A program made the translations under genes and the position numbers. Below the pieces are notes generated by a model. That model was not told the origin of the DNA. It saw nothing but the letters and a program-made list of their open reading frames with translations, and did no database searches. A stretch of 64,000 nucleotides of DNA from Oscheius dolichura (Eukaryota; Nematoda; Chromadorea; Rhabditida; Rhabditidae): assembly GCA_932521035.1 (NCBI GenBank), contig OW051497.1, forward strand, positions 7,440,001-7,504,000. Direction: 5' to 3'. Below are positions 11,220 through 25,300 of the stretch, piece by piece (position 1 is the first letter of the stretch; each line of letters opens with the position of its first letter).

Positions 11220-14200
11220 TTTATAAATTAACTTATTCCAAGAGCCTCCTTGCTCTTGAGCCGAGCGCGTTTCTCACATCCGCATTCTGGATAAGAAGAT
11301 TATTTAAAACGGCCGTCTTGGCCCCTCTGGCACATATAAATCTTGAAAAAAGGGGATGCGATTGAAGATTGACTTTAAATCAAGTGGGCGGTCGTGCCCT
11401 TGCTCATAAATCTTAGAGTAGATTGGTGTTACACTTCTGTGACGCACAAGTATCTGTAGTTGTTCTTCTCTTCCTCTTGAATTTATCTTTATGATTTTCC
11501 CTTCTTTTCTCCTTTTTTCCCCGGAAGAATCGATGGTCTTTCCCGGCGTTGGATTAGGGCAATTTTGGTGAAGGCAACCCTTTCCTGGTCTTTTTCGACC
11601 ATCGGTTAAGTTTTGCAATGACGTCCGAGAGCTGTCTCTCCACTTCTCCTGTCGAAATATTATGCATATAAAGCATAGCCTTTTTCTCATTGAGGGCTTC
11701 CGTTTTGTCCTAGTTGGAAGTCAATTGCACACAAGCCCCTACGGGGAGGAGGAGGAGACCTCCACACCTTCCACGACACTAATTGTCTTCAGTCCATTTG
11801 AATAGGGCCCTTCGGCGTCATTGTATCCGAGATGATTATATTAGTTTCGTGGGGTGGGTCCAAAAAGATATGCTTAGGTTGTTTGCTTCCGTTTCAAATC
11901 GGTTTTCTATCTATCTCAATTAGACCTCCCCTTCTCTTGCGATGGGCCACTTCGTCTAATTATCGCAGGGCAGAATTTTTCCATTAAAGGTGCCAAGCAC
12001 AATCTTCTCCTTACATACAGCTTTAATTTTTCCCTCTCTCCAATAAGACGAAGAAAAATCAAAGATTCTAAGAACTTACTATGCTGACTTCCTTCTTGCT
12101 ACTTTCGCAGGCCGAGATCCAATTTTTACGCCGATTGCCCGTCCAGAATGGACGCCACTCCGCTGCATCCACACCTTTCGAAGAGTCGCTCTAAGAACAA
12201 AAGGACAAACCTTCTCCCCGGACTACTCTCTTGTTGTTTTCCTCTCCTCTTTGTACATCATCCGTTTCAATTGATCTCCTTCATAAGTGGTCTCAGTCAA
12301 AATCAGTTGTTGACTATTGCATGCGTCCTCCATTTTTAGTTCCGTTTCTCCTTTTCCTTGGCAGAATTTCATTCCTTCTTTCCCCTCAATAAGCCACGAG
12401 AGAGGCAATTGTTTGTTTGCAGAAAGTTGTTCTCGGAGAAGTTAGCTCCGTAGGAATTTTGCTGCCGGGTAAAGTTGCTTGTCAGAAATGCGCACATTCG
12501 TAACTTCGTAACTAAGTTGAGATAGCGTCCACGCATAGCCTCCACGTGGCTAATCTTCCAAGTCTGCCAGTTCTATCGTATGGTACAAATGCGTTTAATG
12601 GACATGCTCCTCGTCGTCTTCCTTGCAAATATATTGCGTGTATGTGTGCCCTTCCTCCGACCCTTCAGGCTAACACAGTTAGCGCCCAAGTTAAAGTTTC
12701 GATGGGTAGAGTCAAAACACTAAGCGACAGCTTCGCAAATCTTTACATCAAGGGCCATTAAGAAAGAATAGAGAGTTCAAAGAGTTGTAAAAACTTTGCA
12801 AAGAGTATAAGCTTTATTTTGAGCTGTTTTTCTCCGTCATAGCTTCAAAAATTCAGGAAATATCTGCAATTGTTCCTCTTCCTCACTTGCCGTGTGCATG
12901 AATCATGAATTGGGTGGGTTAGCCTTCTCTATTATCCCCCTTTGTTGCTCTTGAATGTTTGACTCTTTCATAGTAAACGGGAGATGCACGCTTTCTCTTA
13001 AGCTGCCGTGTTTTTTGTCCTCTGATCTTCCCACAGGTGTGAAGCTATAGAACATCTGGCGATGATGATGCACTTTGCCGTACAAATTTGACTGAAAAGT
13101 GGCAAAGGAGGAGGAGCTATTTCAAGGCGAAGACGGTGGCCCCATCCGGGAGGGGGTGCGTGTATTAGCCAATTCTATTGCCACACCTCTATGTGTCTTT
13201 TTCAACGTGTGTGCCCAAGTGCATTGCAAATGCATCTTTCGGGGCGAAAAGAGACGCCGTTTGAAACCCCGTGCGGCCCTAGCCAGCGCTCAATCCCGGA
13301 GCCCAAACCCCTGATAAATGAATCAAAGAGTATGAGGCTCCCACGGGAACTTCGAAGAAGAAGCGCCTGATTTTAGGCACACACACACACACACACACGA
13401 AAAGACGGGAGAAGGCAGGGAGACGACGCAAGCGCCATCGGAGGATGTGTGCGGCGAGTTATGGCCAACTTCCCCTTCCTCTCACTTATTTTATTTACTC
13501 CCCATTCTTTGCTTTTCTCCTTCTAAAATGCGTTCTGTTTACTCCGTCTTCTTCTTTTTCTGGAGTGTGTAAAGACAAAACTCATAAAAGCGGTTAAGGT
13601 CGTTCCTAGTTGCATATATTACAAAAATTGGCATCATCCGCCTTTCCCAGAAGGGTCATTTCGTTTCTGGCCCAACAAAAATTTTCATAAAAGTCCGTGT
13701 TCTGACCTTCTGTCCCTGTCGGCCACCCATCTTTCCTGGAGTCATCGGCCGTTGATGTTTTGTTTATGCTGTCAAGCAGCTCCCCGGTGATATATTAACG
13801 TGGCAGGGGCCAGTAGAGTCCCATTGGGCGTGCTCTGCTTTTTTCCCCGTTGGAATCATCCCCTTTATACCGCTGGACTGCACTGGGGTGGGTCTAGGGG
13901 GATTGGATAAGACGACGGGAGTCATCTGTCTCTGTAGCATCTTCTAAGTGTTATCGTTGAAATAAATCACAGAAACCAAAGGTAAACGAGGCTTTTAGAC
14001 ATGGCTTTCAAGGGCCGCCGATTTCGAACAGCGATTTTACACAAGACAAGCGGTGTCACTAGCGGCTAAAATTGAGAGGTGTAACTAAATGACAACAAAA
14101 ATCAATTTGACAGGCAGTTCTCCTGCTCTTTTTAGTTTGCCATTAGCAGTTTGGTGTAAGAGGATTTTATTTCCCGTTTATTTTCCGCTCTAGTCTTCTT

Positions 14201-14710
14201 CCTCTCTTGATAAACAGTTATTTTCTCTGGCAAACTCAGATACCTTCTTATGCCCTCAATTTTCTGCTTTGCGAAAAATTAATTCACTTTCGCGGTTTCG
14301 CTGTCCTCCCATCTTATCCTTTTTCTTTTTCACGATTCTAACATTTTTTTGTTGAAAGTCTCAATTCCCATAAAAAGTTTGTTAACTACATAAAATGCGA
14401 TTGATCCTATATGTTTGACATCATATGCCACACACTTAAAATCTCCAAAGAATAATATTGCCTCGGACACCTGTTCCTGTTCCCCTCATTGCGATGCTTC
14501 CACATTTACCTAGTCCCTCATATCTTCCTGACACCTTTGAGCCCCCGAATATTCTCTCTTAAATAATTCGCTTCCGCTTGCTCATTTTCCTCGACATCTT
14601 TGCCCTTGTAATCATTCTTGCTCCCATCTGTCGGCCTCTAGCCTCCCGTTGTCATTTATCTTAGTCCACCTATTCACGTGTACACCTAACATTTTTCCAG
14701 TCATGTATAG
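11220..14710. other. Non-coding interval upstream of the GABA-B gene
   Basis: About 3.5 kb with no exon I can defend. It is rich in pyrimidine tracts (TTTTCTCC-type runs) and contains one dinucleotide repeat. Open frames here (for example 11690-11304 minus, 12546-12761 plus) have low-complexity or chance-like translations. The right end must hold the promoter of the receptor gene that starts at 14711. Confidence 0.45.
13378..13398. repeat. (CA)n microsatellite
   Basis: An uninterrupted CA/AC dinucleotide tract of about 21 nt in non-coding DNA. It shows nothing else of note. Confidence 0.9.
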
Positions 14711-17700
14711 ATGAGCGTTCTCTCGTGGTTGGTACTAGTAGGGGCTGTGTGTCCCCTACGGGCCACTATAACTACCGAATTAATACCATTACATGTTGGC
14801 GGGACGTTCCCAATGGAAGCTGGCTCTGGTGGATGGGCTGGCGGCGAGGTTAGTTTTCAAAAAGGGTCTTTTCCAAGGGAATAATAATTATTCAGGCATG
14901 TCTCCCCGCTGTCCAAATGGCACTGGACGATGTGAATAGCCGGCCAGACGTTCTTCCCGGGTACGTACTCCACGTGAATACGACCAATTCAAAAGTACGT
15001 CTAAGGTTGCGGCCGGGGAGCAAAAGGTCATTTTAGTGTCAACCAGGCTTAGCCACCCAACAGTTATATGAATTCCTCTACACACCACCCACGAAAGTGA
15101 TGTTGCTAGCCGGGTGTAGTCCCGTAACAACGGTTATAGCCGAGTCCGCCCCCGTTTGGAAATTGATAGTGGTAAGTGGAAGTGTCGGAAATAAGATTAT
15201 TGGGCTGGATATCCACTTCTGGTCAGTTTCAAATAAGAGAGAGAGTGGAAGGAGAAGATCTTACGTATATTGGCCAAAGGCGAGACAAATCGAGTTGTCC
15301 CAATGTAATGTGATTGCGCTCTCTAAAACTGGCGGTCCTTGAGAAGGGCATTTTTGAAGACACAACATCCATTCCCACCAATGGCCAACACACAAAAAGC
15401 CTAATCTAATTCTTTACAGCTTTCCTATGGAGCAAGCTCGCCCGCGCTATCAAACAGGGAGCGATTTCCCACCTTATTCCGGACGCATCCATCAGCAAAT
15501 ATGCAAAATCCAACCAGGTAGCCTTTTTAAACGAATAAAGAGGACCTATACCATTTGCAGAATAAAACTTTTTCAAAAGTTCAAGTGGAAAAGAGTCACA
15601 ATACTTCAGTCGGTTGAAGAAGTGTTTACGTCAACGGCCAAGGATCTGGAAGTAGGCATCAATACTGGGAATATTCAATCACTTCTGCTTTTAGGAACAA
15701 TGCCGCCAAGCGGGTATTCGAGCAGAACGGCAAAGTTTTTATGGGGATCCGACTGATGCCATCAAGACATTAGTACGCCAAGATGCTCGTATTATCGTTG
15801 GTCTTTATTATGTCACCGAAGCTCGGCGTGTCCTCTGCCAGGTATCGTTACATCCCCTCATCTATTCCCTTGCCTCAACTGTCATGAAAATATTATTCTT
15901 GTCACGGGATGACGTTGCTTTTTGGCGTTTTTAAATGGCCGAGATAAATTTGCTGCAAAAGAAAGATCTATCAGACGACGATTGAGACATAGATAATGCC
16001 ATATATATCACCGTGGTTGCGTCTCTTTGTTCTCTTGAGAATTCTCACCACGCACATCCAATTTTCGGCCCGGCGACGACGATAACATATATAAGCATTG
16101 CGCAGTCAACAATATAAAGTTTGGTGGGGATGAATCCGCTCTATTTAGGCCTATATACATAAGTTGTACGGGAGGAAGTTTGTCTGGTTCTTGATTGGAT
16201 GGTATGCGGATACTTGGTACATCCCACCACCGGATGAGCATTTGAATTGCACCGCTGAGGAGGTTACTGTGATGATTAGAAAGAATAGAACTGGTGGATT
16301 CAGATGGCGGAGGCTGCAATGTATCACTTTACTACCGAAAGTATGATGCTTTCCTTGGAAGAGTCTCCAGGTGTCTCCGGCCAAACGGGAAAAGAGTTCG
16401 AGCAGCGGTTATCGGGGATGCTGGACAAGGATACCGCCAATGTTGGAGGCTTCCCAGAAGCTCCTCTCGCTTACGACGCTGTCTGGTGTGACCCCTATTA
16501 TAACCTTGACTGATCTGTTCCAGGGCTCTTGCTCTTGCTCTCAACTGCGCCCGTCAACTCCTTCCCAGAGGCATAAAATTAGAACACTTCACCTACGAGG
16601 ACAACGTCATCTACCCTATCCTATTCGACTGTGTTAAAAACACATCCTTTCGGGGAGTATCCGTATGTTTCCCTTCCAAACTAGGGGGAGAATTAATTCA
16701 GGGTCGGGTGATGTTCTCAGATTCTGGAGATCGTATAGCCAAGATAAAAATAGAACAGCTACAAAAAGGTTCAGCCTCATTAGACCAAAGCTAATGATGA
16801 GGGTTTAGATATGAAATATCAAATTATTGGGTACTACGATACTCCGATGAAAAATCTGACATGGTTTAATAATGAACAATGGCCTTCTAAAGGTCCCCCG
16901 CCGGATGAGACAATCGTCCGGGAGTTGATGCTCACAGTATCATATCAGGTAGTCCCACAACTCCTTATAAACCCCTAAGATGTTCAGCTCTACTATAGTG
17001 TAGCCCTCTTTTCCTTCATTGGTCTCGGTTTTTGTGTCTTCTTCTTTCTTTTCAATAGGCGTTATGCGGGTCGAGTGTAAGTGTCTGCCCTAGAGCCCTT
17101 GACGGCTTAAGCTCTTTTTAGTGTGATAATTCAATCGCAGCCAGAATGCAATAATATGATGATCTTGGGCTGTGTATTGTGCCTAATTTCACTTTTCTTT
17201 ATGGGTCTACCAACAGATCATATATCGCTTCCACGAGCAGGATTCTCAGTACTTTGTCATGTTTGTCTCAATTAAGCAGGAGGACCACTTCATTTCAGTC
17301 AAGAATAGCTCTTTTGATGTTTGGGTTTACTTGTGCCTATGGGTCAATGTTCGCAAAAGTTTGGATTATGCATAGGATAGGAGCAACAGAAAATCATCAG
17401 CTTGCAGCCAGACAAAAGGATGAGGTAGGTTTGACCAGCAAAATGTCGTGTTGTGCTAAAAATGGGTTCTTATAAGATATACCGTTGCAGTACAAACCTT
17501 TACTGAGCACTTATGTGGAAAAGGTGAGCCAATTGACCTCCCCGAACACATTCCCCCGGCATTTGATCAGTTTAATCTCTATCCATATTCTATCCTGAAC
17601 ATATTCCACAGAAGTTTTTTTCTCTCTTTAAAGTCTCTATATAAGGAATGATGGTTAAAATAGCATGCAAACACTCCCCCCGCTTTTGTGGAAACCCCAA

Positions 17701-19678
17701 TGGGCTGATTATAAGCAGAGAACGAATGTATTTGTGACCTTGTCTTCGAGCCTTTATAAAGCGCAAAGAAATTATATCAGCTGAACATAGGGTAAATGTA
17801 GTGTACATTAAATGGATAAAGAGAAAGTTATTGGTTATGACAAAATCTACAGGATGATACGCCATGGGAAGGCATTCGCACGCTGATCTCGGCCATGGTT
17901 GGCCGACCTCCTGTTGGTTCCATGAGAAAAAGTTCCAGTCCCGTCTATGGAACTTTACTTGTAAAGGGCAACGACAGCCACCTTCAACAGGTTCATACAA
18001 ACAGCCTAGACTCACGCGTTTTCTGGCTTAATCCAACAAAATACAGTGAAGGCCGTACTCTTTAAAATTAATTAAAATAACTTCGTTCACTGTACTCCGT
18101 TCACTGTATTTTAAGCTTGGCGGTGTTCATTTGGAGTGCCTTCTTACTAACAAAACCTAGTGGAGTTCTAATCGAGTGGCAGTAGTTCCTCTCTTCACCT
18201 GCATACTAAACTTTTATTTTAAATCTAACTTCTGCTAACGCGTTGGCTGAATTCATCTATCAGCTTGATACCTTCTTTTTAATTTCACTTTCTTAACTGC
18301 ATGGAGTGCATGGTCCTTTCCACGGAGGCCGAGAGATATTTGGGCAGATATATATATCTTCTTTCCTATTTTTTGAAGCACGATTCAGTTCTTTCAGTTC
18401 AGAGCTGATGGCTTTTTCATACCACCTAACACGGATTGGTAGCCTTGTTATAATTTTTGCAGTGCACGACTTTTGCCCCCGATGTTCATTTCCTTCCCCC
18501 AGTTAAAGATGCCTTTTTAGCCCATTCCGGCCAGCCGATTCCATTTCGTCGTGTTTATATTTGCTGCATTGGACACCCTCATTTGCATAGCCTGGATTGT
18601 CTTTGATCCATTAGTTCGACAGCAGAAAAAATTCCCACCCCAGGTATAAAATGACCTGAAGTTGGGGGATACTGTAACCTTAGGAAGCTCCTTTCGGTTC
18701 TGAGGAAGATGTGCGGTATGAGCCCATCCTCGAGTTGTGTCAGAGCGAGAACCAAGAAATTTGGATAAGTAAGACCCTTAGTTAGCCTAATTTATCCCGC
18801 ACCAGGTCTTATATTCGGCTACAAATGCTTGGTTATGATCTTCGCCATCTTCATAGCAAGAGAGACGAGACATCTCCGCGTCCGCTACGTCAACGACTCC
18901 AAATTTGTCCATCTCTCTATTTATAACGCTACAGTATTTTGCATAATTCTCGGTCCTTTAGCGACTTTGGTCGTCAGGGACAAGGCCAATTCTAACTTTG
19001 CTTTTGTTGCTGGTCCCGGTAGGTTACTGTCTTGTTCTTCTTCCACGGTCAATATTTCAGTGCTTGTTTGTACTTACGCAACCTTGGGAATGATATTCGT
19101 CCCAAAAATGAAGTATATTCACAGAGTGCCGCCATCTGCTGACGAAGTAGAGAAGATCCCTTCTTATTTAGTAACGTTTAGATCCAGCTACACGCAAATG
19201 GAAACGGTTCCACTAGGGGATTATCGTCTGCTGAACAGAAACGCTACGATCAGCTAAGGGGAGAAAATGAGCAATTGCAGTCTCAAATTGAAGAGGTCCG
19301 GCTTCAACCTCTTCTCTCTGGGAATGAAGTATCCATTTTCAGAAAGAGCGGCGAATTCAGCAGTGTAAAGAGAGATTGGAAAAAATGATGCAAAACAAAG
19401 ATGAAGATCTTTTATCTCTCTCAGCTGGGAATAACAATACTCTTAGCGTTTCCGGTGATCCTTTTGTAGTCCGAAATAAGCTGGGCTCAGATGAAAATCC
19501 CACTTATTCCACACCCACAACCCTCACAACAACAGCTTTGATTGAATTCCAACCGTCATCAGAAACCACAGGTAATTAAAATAACGGCATTCTTGGTCAT
19601 AATGACTTTATTCCAGATCGATATGTAGAGATAGAAAGTGAACATTCGTCATCGTCTTCGGATGAGATCCTCTTGTGA
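14711..19678 (+). CDS. GABBR1: GABA-B receptor subunit 1 (class C GPCR)
   Basis: Roughly 18 exons; ATG at 14711 begins a signal peptide ([16 protein letters not shown]) and TGA is at 19676-19678. The Venus-flytrap domain is clear: [96 protein letters not shown]. These are near-identical to GABA-B1 blocks, including the serine and SSPALS regions that line the GABA site in the family. The seven-helix part follows ([70 protein letters not shown]). A C-terminal coiled coil ([35 protein letters not shown]) is where subunit 1 pairs with subunit 2 in known receptors. The acidic Ser-rich tail ends [11 protein letters not shown] roughly 0.95-kb intron near 17,530-18,500 is the largest. Confidence 0.93.
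18037..18112. repeat. Inverted repeat (MITE-like) in a GABA-B receptor intron
   Basis: Perfect 13-bp arms AAAATACAGTGAA (18037-18049) and TTCACTGTATTTT (18100-18112) flank 50 bp of AT-rich sequence. Beside the right arm the word CGTTCACTGTA is repeated in tandem (from 18084 and again from 18098). The element lies in the long intron of the receptor gene. It may be a tiny miniature transposon or an RNA hairpin. Confidence 0.55.
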
Positions 19679-19842
19679 TTCCACCTCTTCTTTTTTCCTC
19701 CGCACTGCCAAATAGTGAAAGGTACTACTAACAAACAATAACTGCTCTTCTACTCATGTGTCATGTTCTATCATTCATTACGGTGTCTTCTTACAATCCC
19801 TGTCACTTGCTCTGAAAGAAATGTTCCATGAAAATGATGAAT

Positions 19843-19848
19843 AATAAA
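19843..19848 (+). terminator. Candidate poly(A) signal of the GABA-B receptor gene
   Basis: AATAAA 165 nt past the stop codon at 19678, followed by a T-rich stretch. It is the first canonical signal after the stop. Confidence 0.5.
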
Positions 19849-22375
19849 TATTTTTTAGCTGCTCTGTTCCTTGAATCTGAATACTTGACTAATGAGCATT
19901 CCCAAGAAATGAGAAAGAAGATACGCTCGCTAATTATCCTCTTACCTAAATCACTTATCATCTTTATGGAGTTACCAAACTTTTGTACCTTTTGGAGCCA
20001 TCGTTAAATGAAAATGCCTCCTGAAATCTGCTTAAAACGAATAATCCTCCCAGTCATACGCTAATTTTGGGTATTATTACTCGACCAGGCGTACTATAAA
20101 CCCCGCTGGAACGATTCCACCCCCATGTTAGGAGATGTTTTTCCGTTATCCACTTGTGCACAGGCTGGCAGCACGATCAATAGCAGCGCCGGGCAGCAGA
20201 CTTTTTTTTTCTGCCGTCGCTCGATAAAATGAAGGCCCCGAGCTGAATTCAAACCTTTCCTTACACGTCATCTAGAGTAGACGCTTCCCCGGGAGAGATA
20301 TACCGAAGTATTATGGGCACCCACGCCTTCCGCTGTTTAACTTATTGCCTGCGTTCACTCCGTGTGTGGGGAGTAGCTATTGGATTGGAGTTGTTTATGG
20401 TCAACAGAATGTGGTGTTTGTACTCGTTTTCTCACATATCGTGGCCTACTTTTTCCAACCCACGCAGTTTTTGAATTGTGCCCTTGTTGTGTTCAACCCT
20501 TTCAATGACGCTCTGGACTGGGCGCTTTGAAAATGCGCGCCACGGTATTGAACTCGAAAATCCTCTTTCGCCTATTAACTGTAACACGCCCAACATCACA
20601 CATATTTAACAGAAATGAATGTTAACAAAGCAAAGACTCGTCGATTGTGTTGAATATGACTCACTGGCGGAAGACGAATAATCAGCAGAATGAATAGAAT
20701 GAATCGAATGAATAGAGATCGTGGGTACGGTCACTTGAATGGAAGAACACCGGGTCGGCAGTGATGATAGCGGTTGTCTTGCGTCTGCAACCAGCTAAAC
20801 ACACTGCCACCCAGAATTCCTCAGGATGAGAAAACCATGAAACGCAAAATTCAGGTCACGAAAACATGTGATGATGAAAGGAAAAAAAAGTAAAAGCATG
20901 CGGGGCCCCACAAGTCAGCTGATCCCATCCTCCTAACGTGCATCGTCAATAGTTAAAATGGTCTGATGACACTAACCAATAGGATGTTTGCGGTAAAAGT
21001 CCTCCTCTCAACACCAGGTGGTCTCAACATCGCCAAGGCGGCTGGAACACTGGCCACTGCTGCCTGGCTACCGCCGGAGCCCACAGGCGACGTTTGACAT
21101 TGAGGACGTGGCAAGTGAGCTGCAGGGCGTAATTCTGACGAGCCTTTTCTGGGCGTGGCCTTGTGCCACAAAATTGAAACCACGCACAAAAACAACAGCC
21201 TTCTTGAGAGACAAACCCGGGGTCATTCACTGAGTGCAATCGGAACGAACACCGATTGCGTAAATGGAAAACGAAAGGAGGATAAGCTCTTTTGGTGACT
21301 GCAGAACGAAACATTCTGCTTATAAACAGAGAAAAGGAGGCTTCAGTGTAGAGAGGGACACACCGCAAAAAAAAGGCTTTTGTCGTTGACGCCTAAGCGA
21401 TAAAGAAGATGGGGGCAAAGTGGGAATGCAAACTGAAAACCACGTCATGCTGAGAACTCACCCATTGAGGCTGTCACGGCGGGAAGGGGGAGGCAGAGGC
21501 CGAGGGGAAATGAATGAGAACACACACGCACCCACATTATTACAAAAAACATATATTTTATGTTTGAGCAATTGAAATTTTATTCCAGGGGATACTGAGC
21601 GCCGCGAACACGAGGAACGCGGCGCCCCATCAGCTGATTCGCCTCTGTGGGCGGCGACGAGAGAAAAGGTCGAGAGGGAGAGACGCAGGGGGGTCGGCTT
21701 CATACCAGATTGGTGCATTTTCAGCCTTATTAAAGTGGAAATGACCAAAATGGCATGGAGTCTATTCCCCGGGCAATGCCTCAATGGTTGGAGAACACGA
21801 ACAGAGCTGCTACAGCAGCGGTCAAATTACAGTCAGTGTCCGGACTACACTCTGGGGTTCTCGCCTCTTGATTGCCTCCATAGAGAGGAGAAGAATAGAG
21901 AAAATAGCAGTATCTGGAAGTATATATCAATTCTCTGGGCCTTTCATAGAAGGATTTGCATAATTCCTGCCTCGTTCTATTTATTATTCCGAAAATTGTA
22001 CCCTTTATTGTCAGCGGAACGTAAATAACGGGATAAAGGAGCTACAAAAATATTTTGCCTTATTGAAATCACATGCTACTAATCCCAGTTGTTCCCTTTG
22101 AGATGGTAGAGGTGGCTTTTGCTAAGGTAAATACGTGACGGAGGTTCCAAATTGTTTGTCACCCATTGAGAGTCCCCCCCCCCCCTTCAGCATGTTCAAA
22201 TGGTTTTTCTCCTCTCCCTCCTGCGGAAATATAGAATCTCTCCTTTTCTCTCTCTCTTCTTGAAGTCGAGAGAAAAAGAAAACAACAGAAAAAACTTAGT
22301 CAGCTAGGAAAGATCACCTTTGATTGCTTGGCTGCTTGTTGTCTTTCTCGCACATCTCGGCCTCTCACTTGTCCA
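19849..22375. other. Non-coding interval before the M1-like gene
   Basis: No supported exon. It contains short tandem words (three GAATGAATM-like units around 20,690-20,720), a purine-rich stretch around 21,240-21,450 and a 13-nt poly-C run at about 22173-22185 followed by TTCAG. A hydrophobic frame directly upstream of 22376 (IAWLLVVFLAHLGLSLV) could be a signal peptide, but it is in a different reading frame and has no ATG. Confidence 0.4.
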
Positions 22376-25300
22376 ATGGGGGTTAACTTCGATGAAGGGT
22401 GTGGTTCTGACGTCATTCGGCCGGTTCACATCGAGGTTCTGCGACGGGCCGAACTGACTACTGAATCTGAGCGTCGATTCCGAGGCGACTGGGGTGTTTT
22501 AATCCTATATAAAACTGGTCCTCTATCATTGGATGCGTTTCACACATTTGAATACTCCTCCGTACTGAAGTATATGTTCGGGAACTATCGACCCATAGAG
22601 GTGATATAAAGTTTAGAAAAAAATGTCTGTTCCAGATGAAATATCAGTATGATAAACAATTAGGGTTGTCCCCCCTTTGACCGAGAAAAAAACGGGGCTG
22701 GGTGAACGTCCTTTGTACTCCCCGGAACCTCACGAGATTAAAGTGGCTGTCTGGTTTACAGATAACCAATAAGCAATAAACAACCGGCTGAAATATGACT
22801 CGGGTCATACCATGCCGCCTCATGTGCATCTTTTGTTCTGTCTGTGAGTATTCCATCAGATTCTGTTAATTTCCTCAGATTTGCCACAACCTATGCCTTT
22901 TATCCCTTCACACAGCACATCCAACTTGATCTGCGACATCATTTTCATACGGAGGTGTTTCCCGCCCATAAAAATCAAATCAAATAGCTCTTTTATAGCT
23001 GAAAAATATAGATCTCTTCCATGGGCATGTTGATATATCCGGTAAGAAATTAAAAACAGGAAACGTCATTGTACTGAATGCTTGGAGGATTGACGCCCTC
23101 TCGACAAACGTCACCTGCGACAATCGTAGGCAATTACAGACTGTCGAAAACTCATTTTTTTCCCTCTAGAAGCCATAAAAGTGGTCACTGTAGTACATAA
23201 GAAATTGTTGGATGATGTGCTTAAGATTGAACTCAGCCAGAACATTTCCGATGGGTCGGCGTGTCTTATCAAGGTATTGTTTTTCGCATCAGGAGGTCTA
23301 ACTAGGAGCAGACAGTTACAATCTTTTCCGTATGGAGGGCAGAGCCATGTTTAATCAGGCTCGCCCCCCCCCCCCCCCATTTTGATGTTTTAATATTTTG
23401 ATTTTCTAAAATGAGCCGCCTGCGATTTGAAGTTTGATTTCCTTCAGCCCAGGATCACAAATCTAGAAGAGAGTTTTTTTCAAGAGATTTCCTATAATTT
23501 GACATGAGAGCATGTGGTTAGTCTTCTCCCCTTTGACCAAAACACCAATTACCCATGACTAGACCGATGACATGAGAGCATGTGGTCAGTTGATAAGTGG
23601 CCCGGATAACAAAAGAGAGGCTCAAATCGAACAAGTAAACAACACTTAAACCTCTTTAAACATTGTGATTGAGTATCTAATTGCTGCGTGGTACATTTAG
23701 AGAACCACTCCCCTATAAAGCAAAAGGAATCGTTGGTCTCTTAGAGAGCTACTGTACTAGTGACGAACTTTGTTGTTTTTCAGATAAAGTATGCTGCTCC
23801 GTTTTCGGACCTCTACGGTCTCTATAAATCTTACTACCCGTCAAAATACGACCTGGCCAACCGGACTGTCTCCATCGCTACGAACAGCGAACCCGAGATG
23901 AATAGAATGTATGCTCCGTGTGTCGATACCATGGATATTCTCTCGAACTGGAGCCTAACCATCGATCATCCTGGCCACACAAGAGTTCTGGGAATGAGTA
24001 CAGTGCATACAAGGTGCTTTCGGTCCTCGGAAGTTTGAGTTTGCCGTTCCCATTTCTAGGAGGAAAGACAAACATAGCCAGTCACAATTTAAATCGGTCA
24101 GACCTTGGCAGGCATCGAGAGTAGCCTTCGCGGTAATTGAGGAGAAACATTTCAAAACGTATTCCACTCATACAGCCACAAATCAAACGGTAATGGAATA
24201 CACTGTCATAAAGTGATGATTTATTAATTGCAGTTACGTTTTTGGTTTCCGAGGAACATAACATTCCGCATGAAAGCGAACGAGATTCTTAGGATATCCT
24301 CAGATTACTTTAATGACTTCACGAGGTTGTTCGACCATGTCCTCCCCTGCAAGGCAGTAGGTGACTTATTCATTTTTATGAGAACAGTCAACAACTATTG
24401 TGCTTTATAGAATTTGTTGTACTACAACATAGAATGGGTGTTTCTAGCGGCTGCTTAGTGATTCTTGATCAGCGTCACGATCTCAACGTTCAACAGCTGA
24501 GAACTTCGATTGCCAAACTGGTTCGTAACTGACACAGCTTTGTTTGCAGAAACATTTTCAGTGGTTAGGCTCAGAGGTATTGTATTCCTCGACACAGGAC
24601 GCGTGGTTTACCCATGGAATTGCTCACTACTTGGGGTTGCCTTACCACAATTGGACTAATGTAGGACTACTGTAATGTTTCTTGACTTCAGTAGGAGCTT
24701 TAGACAGACCGATTAAAACTTCTAAAGGAAACTATAGAACACCCTAGGATCTTAGAAGAGCCCCTTGTTTCGAAATACAGCACTTCTTGGAATTCTCGGG
24801 AGCTGTACTCGAGCAAGGTACGCAAAGTTGTATCTACTTGTTTGGTGTTCTTTCCAAGTACGTGGCAAAGATAATTACACCTACGGCAGAGTGCCCTTTT
24901 CTGAATTAAAGGGTGTGATGTAATCTCCTGCGCTAATACAGTTCAGCGATAATTATATTTCAGGCAGCGTTTATTATCTCAATGTTCGCGGATATTATGG
25001 GACAATCGAGTTTCCAAGAAATGTTGAAGGTATAGGCGGCACTCCCACGCATAGTCAGTTCTAGGAATTGGTCCGGCGGTTCAATGGACAGTTCCTGACC
25101 TACGATCGAGTTTTCTTCCTGGCTAGAGAGTTCACAGAAAAGAGCCAATGGCCCGCTTGTTATCGAGCTTTTATAGGAACACAGACTGACTTTGTAAGCA
25201 ACCAGGAGTCTACACCAGATTCTTGTAGATTGGTCTCCCGGTAGTAAAAGTGAATAGAGGGAACGACACGGTTATCTTCAATCAACATAATTTCGGAGTC

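Noticed and set aside
22328..22375. In-frame extension MAACCLSRTSRP upstream of the M1-like ATG
   Set aside because: It would start at TTG, not ATG; the first in-frame ATG at 22376 was used instead, with the caveat that an upstream exon may exist.
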